This document shows, one piece after another, positions 55,066 to 63,731 of a stretch of 64,000 nucleotides of DNA. The DNA comes from Algorimicrobium algoritergicola. Its GTDB lineage: Bacteria; Bacteroidota; Bacteroidia; Flavobacteriales; Flavobacteriaceae. The notes below the pieces were generated by a model. That model was not told where the DNA came from, searched no databases, and saw nothing but the letters and a program-made list of their open reading frames with translations. How positions within the stretch are numbered: the first letter of the stretch is position 1; each line of letters begins with the position of its first letter. Made by a program: the position numbers and the translations under genes. The stretch spans positions 186,001 through 250,000 of the forward strand of contig NZ_VSKL01000004.1 of assembly GCF_008086165.1 (NCBI RefSeq). Reading direction: 5' to 3'.

Positions 55066-55521
55066 ATGCAGAATACCATAAACATAAAGAATAAAAAGGC
55101 TAAATTTCAATATGAAATTTTAGATAAATACACTGCTGGTATAGTATTGACTGGTACTGAAATAAAATCTATTAGAGATAGTAAAGCGTCCATAGCAGAA
55201 AGTTTTTGCGAGTTTAATGAACAAGGCGAATTATTCGTTATCAATATGACGGTTGAAGAATATATGTATGGCACATATTATAACCACAGACCAAAAGCAG
55301 AACGTAAATTATTACTGAACAAACGTGAACTTAAAAAATTGGAAAAAGAGGTTAGAAATACGGGTTTAACCATTATTCCATTACGTTTATTCATTAATGA
55401 TAAGGGCTACGCAAAACTCGTTATTGCTTTGGCTAGAGGTAAAAAATTATTCGACAAACGTGAAACCATTAAAGATCGGGATAATAAAGTCCGTTTAGAT
55501 CGTATTAAGAAAAGCTTTTAA
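55066..55521 (+). CDS. smpB: SsrA-binding protein SmpB
   Basis: A 151-residue protein that brings tmRNA to stalled ribosomes. It has KNKKAKFQYEILDKYTAGIVLTGTEIKSIR and KLLLNKRELKKLEKEV, and the C-terminal tail KRETIKDRDNKVRLDRIKKSF. I take ATG at 55066. A TTG at 55057 would add 3 residues. A TACCTTTG box at 55052-55059 ends only 6 bases before the ATG, so the message may be almost leaderless, though no good TTG lies 19 bases upstream. The ssrA gene itself is not in this window. Confidence 0.95.
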   Translation: MQNTINIKNKKAKFQYEILDKYTAGIVLTGTEIKSIRDSKASIAESFCEFNEQGELFVINMTVEEYMYGTYYNHRPKAERKLLLNKRELKKLEKEVRNTGLTIIPLRLFINDKGYAKLVIALARGKKLFDKRETIKDRDNKVRLDRIKKSF

Positions 55522-55530
55522 AGTATACTC

Positions 55531-56055
55531 ATGAAGAAAACCCTCGTAATTATGGTCTTTTTAATGACTGTTTCGCAAATTCATGCTCAAATTCTATTAG
55601 ATCCAAATTCTCGAAAAGTTGGTAGTGTTGATGCTATTATTAATGAACTTTACAACGTTAATTCTGGTAAAAAAGGATACGACCGTAATTGGTCCGATTT
55701 TAAATATTTATTTTATCCAGGCGCAAAAATTATCCCTACAGGCACCAGTTTAGACGGGAATCATTTAGCAAAATTCATGACACCTGATGAGTATAAAAAA
55801 AACTCTGAAGAATGGTTAAAAGAAAATGGGTATTATGAGAAAGAAATAAATCGAAAAATGGAAGTTTTCGGTAATATTGCTCATGTTTTCAGCACGTTTG
55901 AAGCCTACCATAGCCCTACAGATCCTTATCCTGCACTTCGCGGCATTAAAAGTATTCAGCTATTGAATGATGGTTTACGTTGGTGGATTGTTAACGTTTA
56001 TTGGATGCAGGAAACCCGTACTAAACCAATTCCACGCGATTATTTACCAGATTAA
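55531..56055 (+). CDS. Secreted NTF2/SnoaL-like protein
   Basis: A 174-residue protein with a signal peptide (VIMVFLMTVSQIHAQ). It looks like an NTF2-like fold (AIINELYNVNSGKKGYDRNWSDFKYLFYPGAKIIP, FGNIAHVFSTFEAY, GLRWWIVNVYWMQE). Such proteins are often enzymes or binders. No catalytic residue can be assigned. It is 9 bases after smpB. Confidence 0.75.
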   Translation: MKKTLVIMVFLMTVSQIHAQILLDPNSRKVGSVDAIINELYNVNSGKKGYDRNWSDFKYLFYPGAKIIPTGTSLDGNHLAKFMTPDEYKKNSEEWLKENGYYEKEINRKMEVFGNIAHVFSTFEAYHSPTDPYPALRGIKSIQLLNDGLRWWIVNVYWMQETRTKPIPRDYLPD

Positions 56056-56079
56056 TTATCTCACATTATTTATCAGGAT

Positions 56080-56598
56080 ATGTTTTATGAGAATAGGCCG
56101 AAAATTACTTTAGAGAAATCGACATTAGATATTTTTCTCGATGTTTTTTCGTTTGGAATTCTTCTTCTAGCCCTATTGTATACCATTTTAAATTATAGCC
56201 AATTACCAGAACAAGTTCCGATGCATTTTAACCATTCTGGGAAAATAACCCGTTATGGCGATAAAAGTAGTATTTGGTTTCTTAATTTAATAGGTTTTGC
56301 AACCGTTTATGGACTTTTTTATTTGAATAAATTTCCGCATATTTTTAATTATGCACAGAAAATTACCACCGAAAATGCCAAGAAATTATATGTAGAAGCT
56401 ACGCGATTAATACGTTTTTTAAACGTCAGTATTGCTTTATTATTTGCAATCATTTCTTTTGAAATCGTTCAAGTCAGCTTAGATAAAACCGAATCTATAA
56501 GTCGTTTTTCCAATTACCTATTAATGGGAATTGTTATCTTAATGACCATAGGTCCATTAAGATATGTCGTATTGAGTTTAATAAAGAAAAAGATCTAG
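56080..56598 (+). CDS. DUF1648-type membrane protein
   Basis: A 172-residue protein with about four helices (residues about 22-42, 68-86, 115-133 and 146-166). The segment YSQLPEQVPMHFNHSGKITRYGDKSSIWFL is the DUF1648 signature (LP..VP.HFN..G..). DUF1648 proteins are common in Firmicutes and Bacteroidota and lack a clear function. It overlaps convergent pcm by 4 bases. Confidence 0.82.
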   Translation: MFYENRPKITLEKSTLDIFLDVFSFGILLLALLYTILNYSQLPEQVPMHFNHSGKITRYGDKSSIWFLNLIGFATVYGLFYLNKFPHIFNYAQKITTENAKKLYVEATRLIRFLNVSIALLFAIISFEIVQVSLDKTESISRFSNYLLMGIVILMTIGPLRYVVLSLIKKKI

Positions 56599-57236
56599 TT
56601 TTTATCTTCTAATAGAGGTACAAATCTAAATTCGCCGTACTCATGTTTTTCGAATTCTTTGATACCTTTTCTAATAAATAAGGTCATGGTTTGAACATCA
56701 TCTCCAACAGGAATAACCAATCGTCCACCAATTGCCAATTGACTCAATAACGGATTAGGAACAAACGGCGCGCCAGCCGTAACAATAATTCCTTTAAATG
56801 GTGCTTCTTCTTTTAGGCCAATGTAGCCATCACCAAAAATTAATTTTTTAGCACGATATCCTAATTTCGGTAAAAATTTACTTGTTTTTTTAAACAGTTC
56901 ATGCTGCCTTTCAATGCTGTAAACTTGTGCACCAAGCTCACATAAAACAGCTGTCTGATAGCCACTTCCGGTACCAATTTCTAAAATTTTATCACCTTTT
57001 TCTATTTGTAGTAATTCCGATTGAAATGCCACTGTGTACGGTTGCGAAATAGTTTGGTCTGCAGCAATAGGGAACGCTTTATCTTGATAGGCATGATCTA
57101 AAAAACCAGAATCCATAAACAAATGACGCGGAATTTTACCAATAGCATTTAGTACTTCAGTATTTGTAATTCCTTTATCTTTAACAACCTGAACTAGCTG
57201 TTGGCGCATGCCTTTATGCTTAAATGTATCCTTCAA
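56595..57236 (-). CDS. pcm: Protein-L-isoaspartate O-methyltransferase
   Basis: A 213-residue SAM-dependent repair enzyme that methylates isoaspartyl residues in damaged proteins. Seen: the substrate-binding QTISQPYTVAFQSELL, the SAM motif ILEIGTGSGYQTAVL, and IIVTAGAPFVP. Length is normal. Divergent from the Gfo/Idh/MocA gene. Confidence 0.94.
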   Translation of the reverse strand: MKDTFKHKGMRQQLVQVVKDKGITNTEVLNAIGKIPRHLFMDSGFLDHAYQDKAFPIAADQTISQPYTVAFQSELLQIEKGDKILEIGTGSGYQTAVLCELGAQVYSIERQHELFKKTSKFLPKLGYRAKKLIFGDGYIGLKEEAPFKGIIVTAGAPFVPNPLLSQLAIGGRLVIPVGDDVQTMTLFIRKGIKEFEKHEYGEFRFVPLLEDKN

Positions 57237-57390
57237 AATATCTTTTTTTTAAAGTCTAAAATTACACAAACATTTCATGGGTTAAAATTAAAATCAGTCT
57301 AAATTATCCACATTTTAGAATCTTATATTTTATGTCAATTTTCACAGAAATAAATAGCGAAAACCTTATTTTTGTTCAAAACGATAAAAA

Positions 57391-58350
57391 ATGATAAAAG
57401 CTGGTGTTTTAGGCGCAGGCCATTTGGGTAAAATTCATTTACGATTATTAAACCAATCTGATAAATACGAATTAGTTGGTTTTTACGATGCCGATGAAGA
57501 AAATGCAAAGAAAGTAGAAGCTGAATTTGGATATAAATACTTCAACTCTATTGAAGCGCTTATTGCAGCTGTTGATATGGTAGATATTGTAACTCCTACC
57601 CTTTCGCATTACGATTGTGCCAAAAAAGCGATTGCACAAGGCAAGCATATTTTTATTGAAAAACCCATTACTAATACGGTTGAAGAAGCAGAAGAAATTC
57701 GCGAACTTCTTGCCCAACACAATATTCGTGGGCAAGTTGGACATGTGGAACGTTTTAATCCGGCTTTTATAGCGGTTAAAGATAAAATTGAAAACCCAAT
57801 GTTTATTGAAGCGCATCGTTTGGCCGAATTTAATCCGCGTGGCACAGATGTTCCTGTCGTATTAGATTTAATGATTCATGATATTGATATTATTTTGAGT
57901 GTCGTGAAATCTAAAGTTAAAAGTGTCTCAGCTAGTGGTGTTTCGGTTATTAGTGACACACCAGATATTGCCAATGCCCGAATTGAGTTTGAAAATGGCT
58001 GCGTTGCCAATTTAACAGCAAGTCGTATTTCTTTAAAAAATATGCGTAAAACACGTTTCTTTCAACGTGATGCTTATATTTCTGTTGATTTTCTAGAAAA
58101 GAAATGTGAAGTTGTCAAAATGAAGGATGCACCAGAAATTCCTGGTGATTTTGATATGGTATTACAAAATGCTGAAGGTATCAAAAAGCAAATCTATTTT
58201 GACAATCCAGAAGTAACAAATAATAACGCCATTTTAGACGAATTGGAAACTTTTGCTGATGCTATCAACAACAACACCACACCCGTAGTTACACTTCATG
58301 ATGGTACAGAAGCTTTACGTGTAGCAACAATGATAATTGACCAATTTTAA
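57391..58350 (+). CDS. Gfo/Idh/MocA-family oxidoreductase
   Basis: A 319-residue NAD(P)-dependent oxidoreductase: Rossmann motif GAGHLGKIHLRLL at the start, EKPITNT (the EKP lysine), and the second-domain MIHDIDIILSVV. The family covers sugar and inositol dehydrogenases and biliverdin reductase-like proteins. The substrate is not predictable. It lies 154 bases before the 3-hydroxyacyl-CoA dehydrogenase gene. Confidence 0.92.
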   Translation: MIKAGVLGAGHLGKIHLRLLNQSDKYELVGFYDADEENAKKVEAEFGYKYFNSIEALIAAVDMVDIVTPTLSHYDCAKKAIAQGKHIFIEKPITNTVEEAEEIRELLAQHNIRGQVGHVERFNPAFIAVKDKIENPMFIEAHRLAEFNPRGTDVPVVLDLMIHDIDIILSVVKSKVKSVSASGVSVISDTPDIANARIEFENGCVANLTASRISLKNMRKTRFFQRDAYISVDFLEKKCEVVKMKDAPEIPGDFDMVLQNAEGIKKQIYFDNPEVTNNNAILDELETFADAINNNTTPVVTLHDGTEALRVATMIIDQF

Positions 58351-58469
58351 TCCCATTCTTAATACTTTCCTATCGGGAAGAAGTGGAAAAAGATACATTT
58401 CTATAGGTTTAAAAAACAAACATATCAGTTCCAGATTAGTCCAGAACTAAAAAATATAACATTAACAGC

Positions 58470-58489
58470 ATTCCTTTTTTGAAAGGAAT
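58470..58489 (+). promoter_or_regulatory. Leader hairpin before the 3-hydroxyacyl-CoA dehydrogenase gene
   Basis: ATTCCTTT (58470-58477) pairs with AAAGGAAT (58482-58489) across TTTG. An A-run and then eight T (58497-58504) lead directly into the ATG at 58505. It may be a weak terminator of the upstream gene or a translation-control hairpin. Confidence 0.35.
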
Positions 58490-58504
58490 AAAAAGATTTT
58501 TTTT

Positions 58505-59395
58505 ATGAAAAACATTGCAGTAATAGGAGCCGGAACCATGGGAAATGGTATTGCACATACCTTTGCCCAAAGCGGTTTTAAAGTTCAATTAATTGATATT
58601 AGTGAAGCCTCATTAAAAAGAGGCATGGATACCATTTCTAAAAATTTAGATCGTATGGTTTCAAAAGAAAAAATTACAGAAGCTCAAAAGCAAGAAACGT
58701 TAAATAATATTACCACCTATACAGATGTGGCTGAAGGCGTTGAATATGCGAGTTTAGTAGTGGAAGCAGCAACAGAAAATATTGATTTGAAGCTTAAAAT
58801 TTTCAAGCAACTGGATGAGGCTTGTTCAGAAGATACGATTTTGGCAACCAACACATCGTCTATTTCTATTACACAAATAGCAGCGGTTACAAACAGACCA
58901 AGTCAAGTAATTGGCATGCATTTTATGAATCCCGTTCCGATTATGAAGTTAGTTGAAATTATTCGTGGTTATAACACGAGTGATGATGTAACAAATACCA
59001 TTATGGATCTATCTAGAAAATTAGGAAAAACCCCAACGGAAGTTAATGATTATCCTGGTTTTGTGGCCAACCGAATTTTAATGCCTATGCTAAATGAATC
59101 TATTGAAACGTTATACAATGGTGTTGCTGGTGTTGAAGAAATTGATACGGTTATGAAATTAGGTATGGCACACCCAATGGGTCCATTACAGTTAGCTGAT
59201 TTTATTGGATTAGATATCTGTTTATCTATTCTAAATGTGATGTATGACGGCTTTAAAAACCCAAAATATGCACCTTGCCCATTGTTAGTAAATATGGTAA
59301 GAGCTGGTAAACTAGGTGTTAAATCTGGTGAAGGTTTTTATGATTATTCTGAAAGTCGTAAGGCCGAACATGTGGCGAAGCAGTTCCTAAAATAA
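58505..59395 (+). CDS. 3-hydroxybutyryl/3-hydroxyacyl-CoA dehydrogenase
   Basis: A 296-residue NAD-dependent dehydrogenase: GAGTMGNGIAHTFAQSGF, SSISITQIA, the catalytic His/Glu pair around IGMHFMNPVPIMKLVEII, DYPGFVANRILMPMLNESIE, and the C-terminal GEGFYDYS. Length and motifs fit the hbd/paaH type. It acts on 3-hydroxybutyryl-CoA or similar acyl-CoA. Confidence 0.93.
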   Translation: MKNIAVIGAGTMGNGIAHTFAQSGFKVQLIDISEASLKRGMDTISKNLDRMVSKEKITEAQKQETLNNITTYTDVAEGVEYASLVVEAATENIDLKLKIFKQLDEACSEDTILATNTSSISITQIAAVTNRPSQVIGMHFMNPVPIMKLVEIIRGYNTSDDVTNTIMDLSRKLGKTPTEVNDYPGFVANRILMPMLNESIETLYNGVAGVEEIDTVMKLGMAHPMGPLQLADFIGLDICLSILNVMYDGFKNPKYAPCPLLVNMVRAGKLGVKSGEGFYDYSESRKAEHVAKQFLK

Positions 59396-59452
59396 GAGTT
59401 GAGGTTTGAGGTGACTTGACACTACGACAAATTAATAACTAGTAAAATGAGA

Positions 59453-59470
59453 TTTCCGCTTTCGCGGAAA
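59453..59470. repeat. Short inverted-repeat element TTTCCGC..GCGGAAA
   Basis: TTTCCGC (59453-59459) and GCGGAAA (59464-59470) with a four-base loop TTTC. From memory this core (TTTCCGCTTTCGCGGAAA) recurs between genes in several Flavobacteriaceae genomes. It falls between two possible starts of the DUF1015 gene, supporting the later start as the real one. Confidence 0.55.
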
Positions 59471-59476
59471 GTAAAC

Positions 59477-60715
59477 ATGGCTAAAATAATTCCTTTTAAA
59501 GCAGTTCGTCCAACGCGAGACAAAGTCAGTCTTGTTGCTGCGCGATCCTATCAAAGCTATACGCTAGAACAACGAGAATCTCGTTTACGCGATAATCCGT
59601 TTTCATTTTTACATATAGTAAATCCTGGCTATCGTTTTGACAAAGAAATATCTGGCATTGAGCGCTATTCGTTAGTTAAGAACAGATATTTGGAATTTAA
59701 GGAAGATTCTATTTTTGTCCAAGATGAGCAGCCTGCTTATTACGTATATAAAATTGTAGATCGGGAAAATCAGGAATTTAATGGTATTGTAGCTGCTGTG
59801 AGTGCCGTAGATTATGAAAATAATGTAATTAGAAAACACGAGGATACCATTGAAAATCGTGAAGTAATTTTTAAAGATTACCTTAAAACAGTTGGTTTTA
59901 ATGCCGAACCTGTACTCCTAACCTATCCTGATAATTCCGTTATAAAAGGCATAATTTCTAAAAAACAAAAGGAACGCGCGGAATACGAATTTACAACTAC
60001 CTACAGAGATACGCATTACTTATGGAAGGTTGATAAACCAGAACTACTTGATAGCATTGAAGCAGAATTTAAAAAAATGCCTCATATTTATATTGCAGAT
60101 GGTCATCATAGATCATCATCGTCCTATTTGTTATATAAGGATTTGAAAGCTGCAAATCCAGACCATCAAGGCAATGAACCGTATAGTTTTTTCATGAGCT
60201 ATTTGATTCCAGAATCGGATTTACGGATTCATGAATTCAACCGGTTGATTAAAGATTTGAATGGTTTATCTAAAGAAGCGTTTTTAATTGAATTAGATAC
60301 CATGTATCGAATTGAAAATCGCGGTACAATTCCTTATAAACCGTCTAAAAAACATCATTTTAGCATGTATTTAGATGGTGAATTTTATTCACTTTATTTA
60401 CGGAAATCGGCCTACAATACCGGAACCTCATTAGATGGTTTGGATGCTCAAATTCTTTTTAAAACCATTTTAGAGCCTATTTTAGGAATTGAAGATTTAC
60501 GAAACGATAACCGCATTATGTATATAAATGGCAAAAAAGACATTGTAAACATAAAGAATAATGTGGATAGCGGCAATTTTTCTGTTGGGTTTGGTATGGT
60601 TCCTGTTACTATAGAGGAAATGAAACAAATTGCTGACGACGGTTTAAAAATGCCACCAAAATCGACATTTATTGAGCCTAAATTACGCAGTGGTGTCACC
60701 ATTTACGAATTTTAA
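59477..60715 (+). CDS. DUF1015-family protein
   Basis: A 412-residue protein counted from ATG 59477 (MAKIIPFKAVRPTRDK), typical of DUF1015 starts. An upstream ATG at 59447 would encode 10 residues inside the inverted repeat. The family resembles ParB/SerK-like nucleases and kinases around the conserved IADGHHRSSSSYLLY motif (DGHHR), and C-terminal phrases such as LDAQILFKTILEP. Its biochemical role is not settled. The next gene starts on its stop codon (1-base overlap). Confidence 0.88.
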   Translation: MAKIIPFKAVRPTRDKVSLVAARSYQSYTLEQRESRLRDNPFSFLHIVNPGYRFDKEISGIERYSLVKNRYLEFKEDSIFVQDEQPAYYVYKIVDRENQEFNGIVAAVSAVDYENNVIRKHEDTIENREVIFKDYLKTVGFNAEPVLLTYPDNSVIKGIISKKQKERAEYEFTTTYRDTHYLWKVDKPELLDSIEAEFKKMPHIYIADGHHRSSSSYLLYKDLKAANPDHQGNEPYSFFMSYLIPESDLRIHEFNRLIKDLNGLSKEAFLIELDTMYRIENRGTIPYKPSKKHHFSMYLDGEFYSLYLRKSAYNTGTSLDGLDAQILFKTILEPILGIEDLRNDNRIMYINGKKDIVNIKNNVDSGNFSVGFGMVPVTIEEMKQIADDGLKMPPKSTFIEPKLRSGVTIYEF

Positions 60716-61614
60716 TGAAATACTTTTATTTTCTCATATTTAGTATAATTACAGGCGCTGTATGTTCTCAAAATGTACGCGACACAACGATTCATGAAAT
60801 CATTTATCCGTCATTATATGCTAACTATGAATTGGCTAAAAGTGAAATATTAAAGCTAGAAGAAACGTATGGTTATGAAACTAATTTAAAGTATTTTCTT
60901 TTAGACCGAAGTTTTGAAAATGGTGATATAGAATTTTTTAAAACCGAATTAACGATTCTCGTTAGAGATTATGGCTTTAATTTAGCCTACGAACCCGAAG
61001 ACAAAACCTATTATGAATCTATTACAACTGGTGATTTAGCAAATTGGTTTAAACCCATGTACCTGAAAAATCATTTTATCTGGTTGGATAACAACTTTTT
61101 AAAGCAAGCCGATTTACAACAGTTAAATAGTTTAAAAGACAAAACAGGCATGTATTCCAAGGTACGTTATGCCCTGGATCAAAAAGTCACATTAGATTCT
61201 GTGCAAAAACAAGAACAGGAAAAAGTATTTGAAGATATAGCATTCGAGAATTTATCTGAGTTATATGCACTAACCAGAAAAATTGATAAATATCCAACTG
61301 GGAAAAATTTCGCATTAATTCAAAATAGTTTCGCACTATTAGAATATCAAAATTTTGGGATTGAGCGTAATTTTGAAAGAACGTGGATACTTTTTGAACC
61401 CTTTTATAAAAAGGCTTATTTAGAACACGCTATAGATTATATCATTTATAAAAATTATGATAATTATAGTTTCATTCATTATAAAAATCAGCGCTACGGT
61501 TTAATATCCATTTTTGATATTCCGGAAGACTATCAAGACGATTTGTTTTCAATTCCCATTCGCGATTTAGAATTTGCCAATAAAATAAAATCAGATTTTA
61601 ATTGGAAAAAATAA
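60715..61614 (+). CDS. Secreted protein of unknown function
   Basis: A 299-residue protein with a signal peptide (FLIFSIITGAVCSQ). It is largely helical with charged and aromatic runs (YLKNHFIWLDNNFLKQADLQQLNSL, KKAYLEHAIDYIIYKNYDNY). No family is recognised. Coupled to the DUF1015 gene at its start. Confidence 0.7.
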   Translation: MKYFYFLIFSIITGAVCSQNVRDTTIHEIIYPSLYANYELAKSEILKLEETYGYETNLKYFLLDRSFENGDIEFFKTELTILVRDYGFNLAYEPEDKTYYESITTGDLANWFKPMYLKNHFIWLDNNFLKQADLQQLNSLKDKTGMYSKVRYALDQKVTLDSVQKQEQEKVFEDIAFENLSELYALTRKIDKYPTGKNFALIQNSFALLEYQNFGIERNFERTWILFEPFYKKAYLEHAIDYIIYKNYDNYSFIHYKNQRYGLISIFDIPEDYQDDLFSIPIRDLEFANKIKSDFNWKK

Positions 61615-61622
61615 CATATACC

Positions 61623-62279
61623 ATGTCCATTAAACAGAATTTACTAGATATAAAAACACAAACCCCAGAACATGTAACACTTGTGGCTGTCTCGAAAACA
61701 AAACCCAATAGTGATATTATGGAAGCCTATGATGCTGGTCAGCGTGTTTTTGGCGAAAATAAAATTCAGGAAATGGCTGATAAATTTGAAGCCTTACCGA
61801 AAGATATTTCTTGGCACATGATTGGACATGTACAGCGCAATAAAGTGAAGTATATGGCGTCATTTGTGAACTTAATTCATGGCATGGATAGTTTTAAACT
61901 CCTTAAAGAGATTAACAAACAAGCCAAAAAAGAGACACGCGTTATAGACTGCCTCTTACAGATAAAAATTGCAGAAGAAGATGCTAAATTTGGTATGGCA
62001 AAAGTAGATGCTATAAACATGTTGCAATCTGATGCCTTCAAGGAGCTTCAAAATGTTCGGATCACTGGTGTTATGGGAATGGCAACCTTTACGGATGACC
62101 AGAAACAAGTTACGGCAGAATTCAACAGACTAAAAACCATTTTTGACGAACTCAAAACCCTTCACTCTAATTTAGAAATTATTTCTATGGGCATGAGTGG
62201 TGATTATGAGTTAGCAATAAACTGCGGAAGTAATATGATTCGTGTAGGAAGTAGTATCTTTGGCGAACGAAATTATTAA
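61623..62279 (+). CDS. YggS-family PLP-binding protein
   Basis: A 218-residue PLP homeostasis protein of the YggS/PROSC family. The PLP lysine is in VAVSKTKP near residue 23, followed by GENKIQEMADKFEAL, WHMIGHVQRNKVKYM, ITGVMGMATFTDD, and SMGMSGDYELAINCGSNMIRVGSSIFG. I choose ATG at 61623. A TTG at 61602 adds 7 residues and overlaps the preceding gene. It keeps free PLP in check and has no known catalytic activity. Confidence 0.94.
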   Translation: MSIKQNLLDIKTQTPEHVTLVAVSKTKPNSDIMEAYDAGQRVFGENKIQEMADKFEALPKDISWHMIGHVQRNKVKYMASFVNLIHGMDSFKLLKEINKQAKKETRVIDCLLQIKIAEEDAKFGMAKVDAINMLQSDAFKELQNVRITGVMGMATFTDDQKQVTAEFNRLKTIFDELKTLHSNLEIISMGMSGDYELAINCGSNMIRVGSSIFGERNY

Positions 62280-62329
62280 AGCTTAAAAAAACAAATTACA
62301 TCTAATACAAATTAAATAATAGCAAACTT

Positions 62330-63697
62330 ATTTACGCAATTCTCGACATAGAAACCACTGGTGGAAAATACAATGAAGAAGGTATTACTGAAATAGCCAT
62401 TTACAAATTTGATGGTCATAAGGTGGTGGACCAATTTATTAGTTTAGTAAACCCCGAACGTGAAATTCAGCCCTTTGTGGTTAACCTAACAGGTATTAAC
62501 AGTAAAATGTTACGTACAGCTCCCAAGTTTTATGAGGTAGCTAAACGTATTGTTGAAATGACTGAAGATTGCATTATTGTTGCGCACAATTCACAATTTG
62601 ATTATCGGATTTTAAAAACTGAATTCACACGATTAGGGTTTCCGTTTAAACGCAAAACGCTATGTACGGTCGAGTTATCAAAAATATTAATTCCAGGACA
62701 AGACTCTTACAGTTTAGGAAAGTTAGCACGTTCATTGGGAATTCCAGTAAGCGACAGACATCGCGCCAATGGTGATGCCATGGCAACGGTGAAATTATTT
62801 AAAATGTTGCTTTCAAGGGATTTAGAGAAGTTAATTGTAAAAGATGCTATTCAAGTTGAAGCGAAAAAAGAAATTGCTGCTAACCTAAAAAACATTATTA
62901 AAGAGCTTCCTCATATTACTGGGGTTTATTACATTTATAATGCAGATGGTACTATTATTTATATTGGAAAAAGCAATAATATTAAAAACAGAATCAGTCA
63001 GCATTTTACCAGCAGTAGTACGAAATCAAAAAAACTTCAACGGGATGCCGCTGCGGTAACATACGAACATACGGGTAGCGAATTGGTTGCATTATTAAAA
63101 GAAAGCGAGGAAATAAAACGAAATAAACCCATATTTAATAGGGCTCTACGCCGAAATATTTTTACTCATGCGCTGTATTCTTTCAAGGATGCTAATGGAT
63201 ATATTAATTTAATGATAGATAAGGCCGATGGTCGTAAAAAACCAATCACAACCTTTACAAATAGACAAAGTGCGAAAAGTTTCTTATTTAATGCGGTAGA
63301 AGAATTTCAATTGTGTCAGAAATTAACAGGACTCTATCCAACAAAAAATAGTTGTTTTAATTATGATATTAAACAATGTTTAGGCGCTTGCATACAAGAG
63401 GAATCTCCGGAAGATTATAATAAACGTGTTTTACAGTTAATTGCTAAAAATAGCTATAGTGATCAAAATATCGTTATTATTGATCGCGCGCGTGAGGTGG
63501 ATGAACGCAGTGCTATTCTTATTGAAAATGGCCTTTTTAAAGGTGTAGGGTATTTCAATTTAAATTATCAAATAACGAATATGGATGTATTACAATCTGT
63601 AATTACACCCATGGAAAACAATCGTGACGCCCAACATATTATCAAGAGTTATATAAGGAAAAATAAAAAACTGAAAATTATAAAACTGAATAACTAA
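62330..63697 (+). CDS. DnaQ-like exonuclease fused to a GIY-YIG (UvrC-type) nuclease, likely ATT start
   Basis: A 455-residue protein. The conserved first exonuclease motif, YAILDIETTGG (Exo I Asp and Glu), is encoded from 62330 in the same frame as the rest, but only an ATT codon is available there. An ORF beginning at GTG 62423 would lose this motif. Later exonuclease motifs (AHNSQFDYRIL, HRANGDAMATVKLF) and a GIY-YIG domain (about 195-285, GVYYIYNADGTIIYIGKSNNI, SELVALLKESEEIKRNKP) follow. The C-terminus has CxxKxC..C-like sequence (NYDIKQCLGAC), as in UvrC/Cho. A repair role is likely by homology to Cho. Confidence 0.85.
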   Translation: MYAILDIETTGGKYNEEGITEIAIYKFDGHKVVDQFISLVNPEREIQPFVVNLTGINSKMLRTAPKFYEVAKRIVEMTEDCIIVAHNSQFDYRILKTEFTRLGFPFKRKTLCTVELSKILIPGQDSYSLGKLARSLGIPVSDRHRANGDAMATVKLFKMLLSRDLEKLIVKDAIQVEAKKEIAANLKNIIKELPHITGVYYIYNADGTIIYIGKSNNIKNRISQHFTSSSTKSKKLQRDAAAVTYEHTGSELVALLKESEEIKRNKPIFNRALRRNIFTHALYSFKDANGYINLMIDKADGRKKPITTFTNRQSAKSFLFNAVEEFQLCQKLTGLYPTKNSCFNYDIKQCLGACIQEESPEDYNKRVLQLIAKNSYSDQNIVIIDRAREVDERSAILIENGLFKGVGYFNLNYQITNMDVLQSVITPMENNRDAQHIIKSYIRKNKKLKIIKLNN

Positions 63698-63731
63698 ATA
63701 GTTGTTATAAACTTTTAGTATTTTTAAAATT

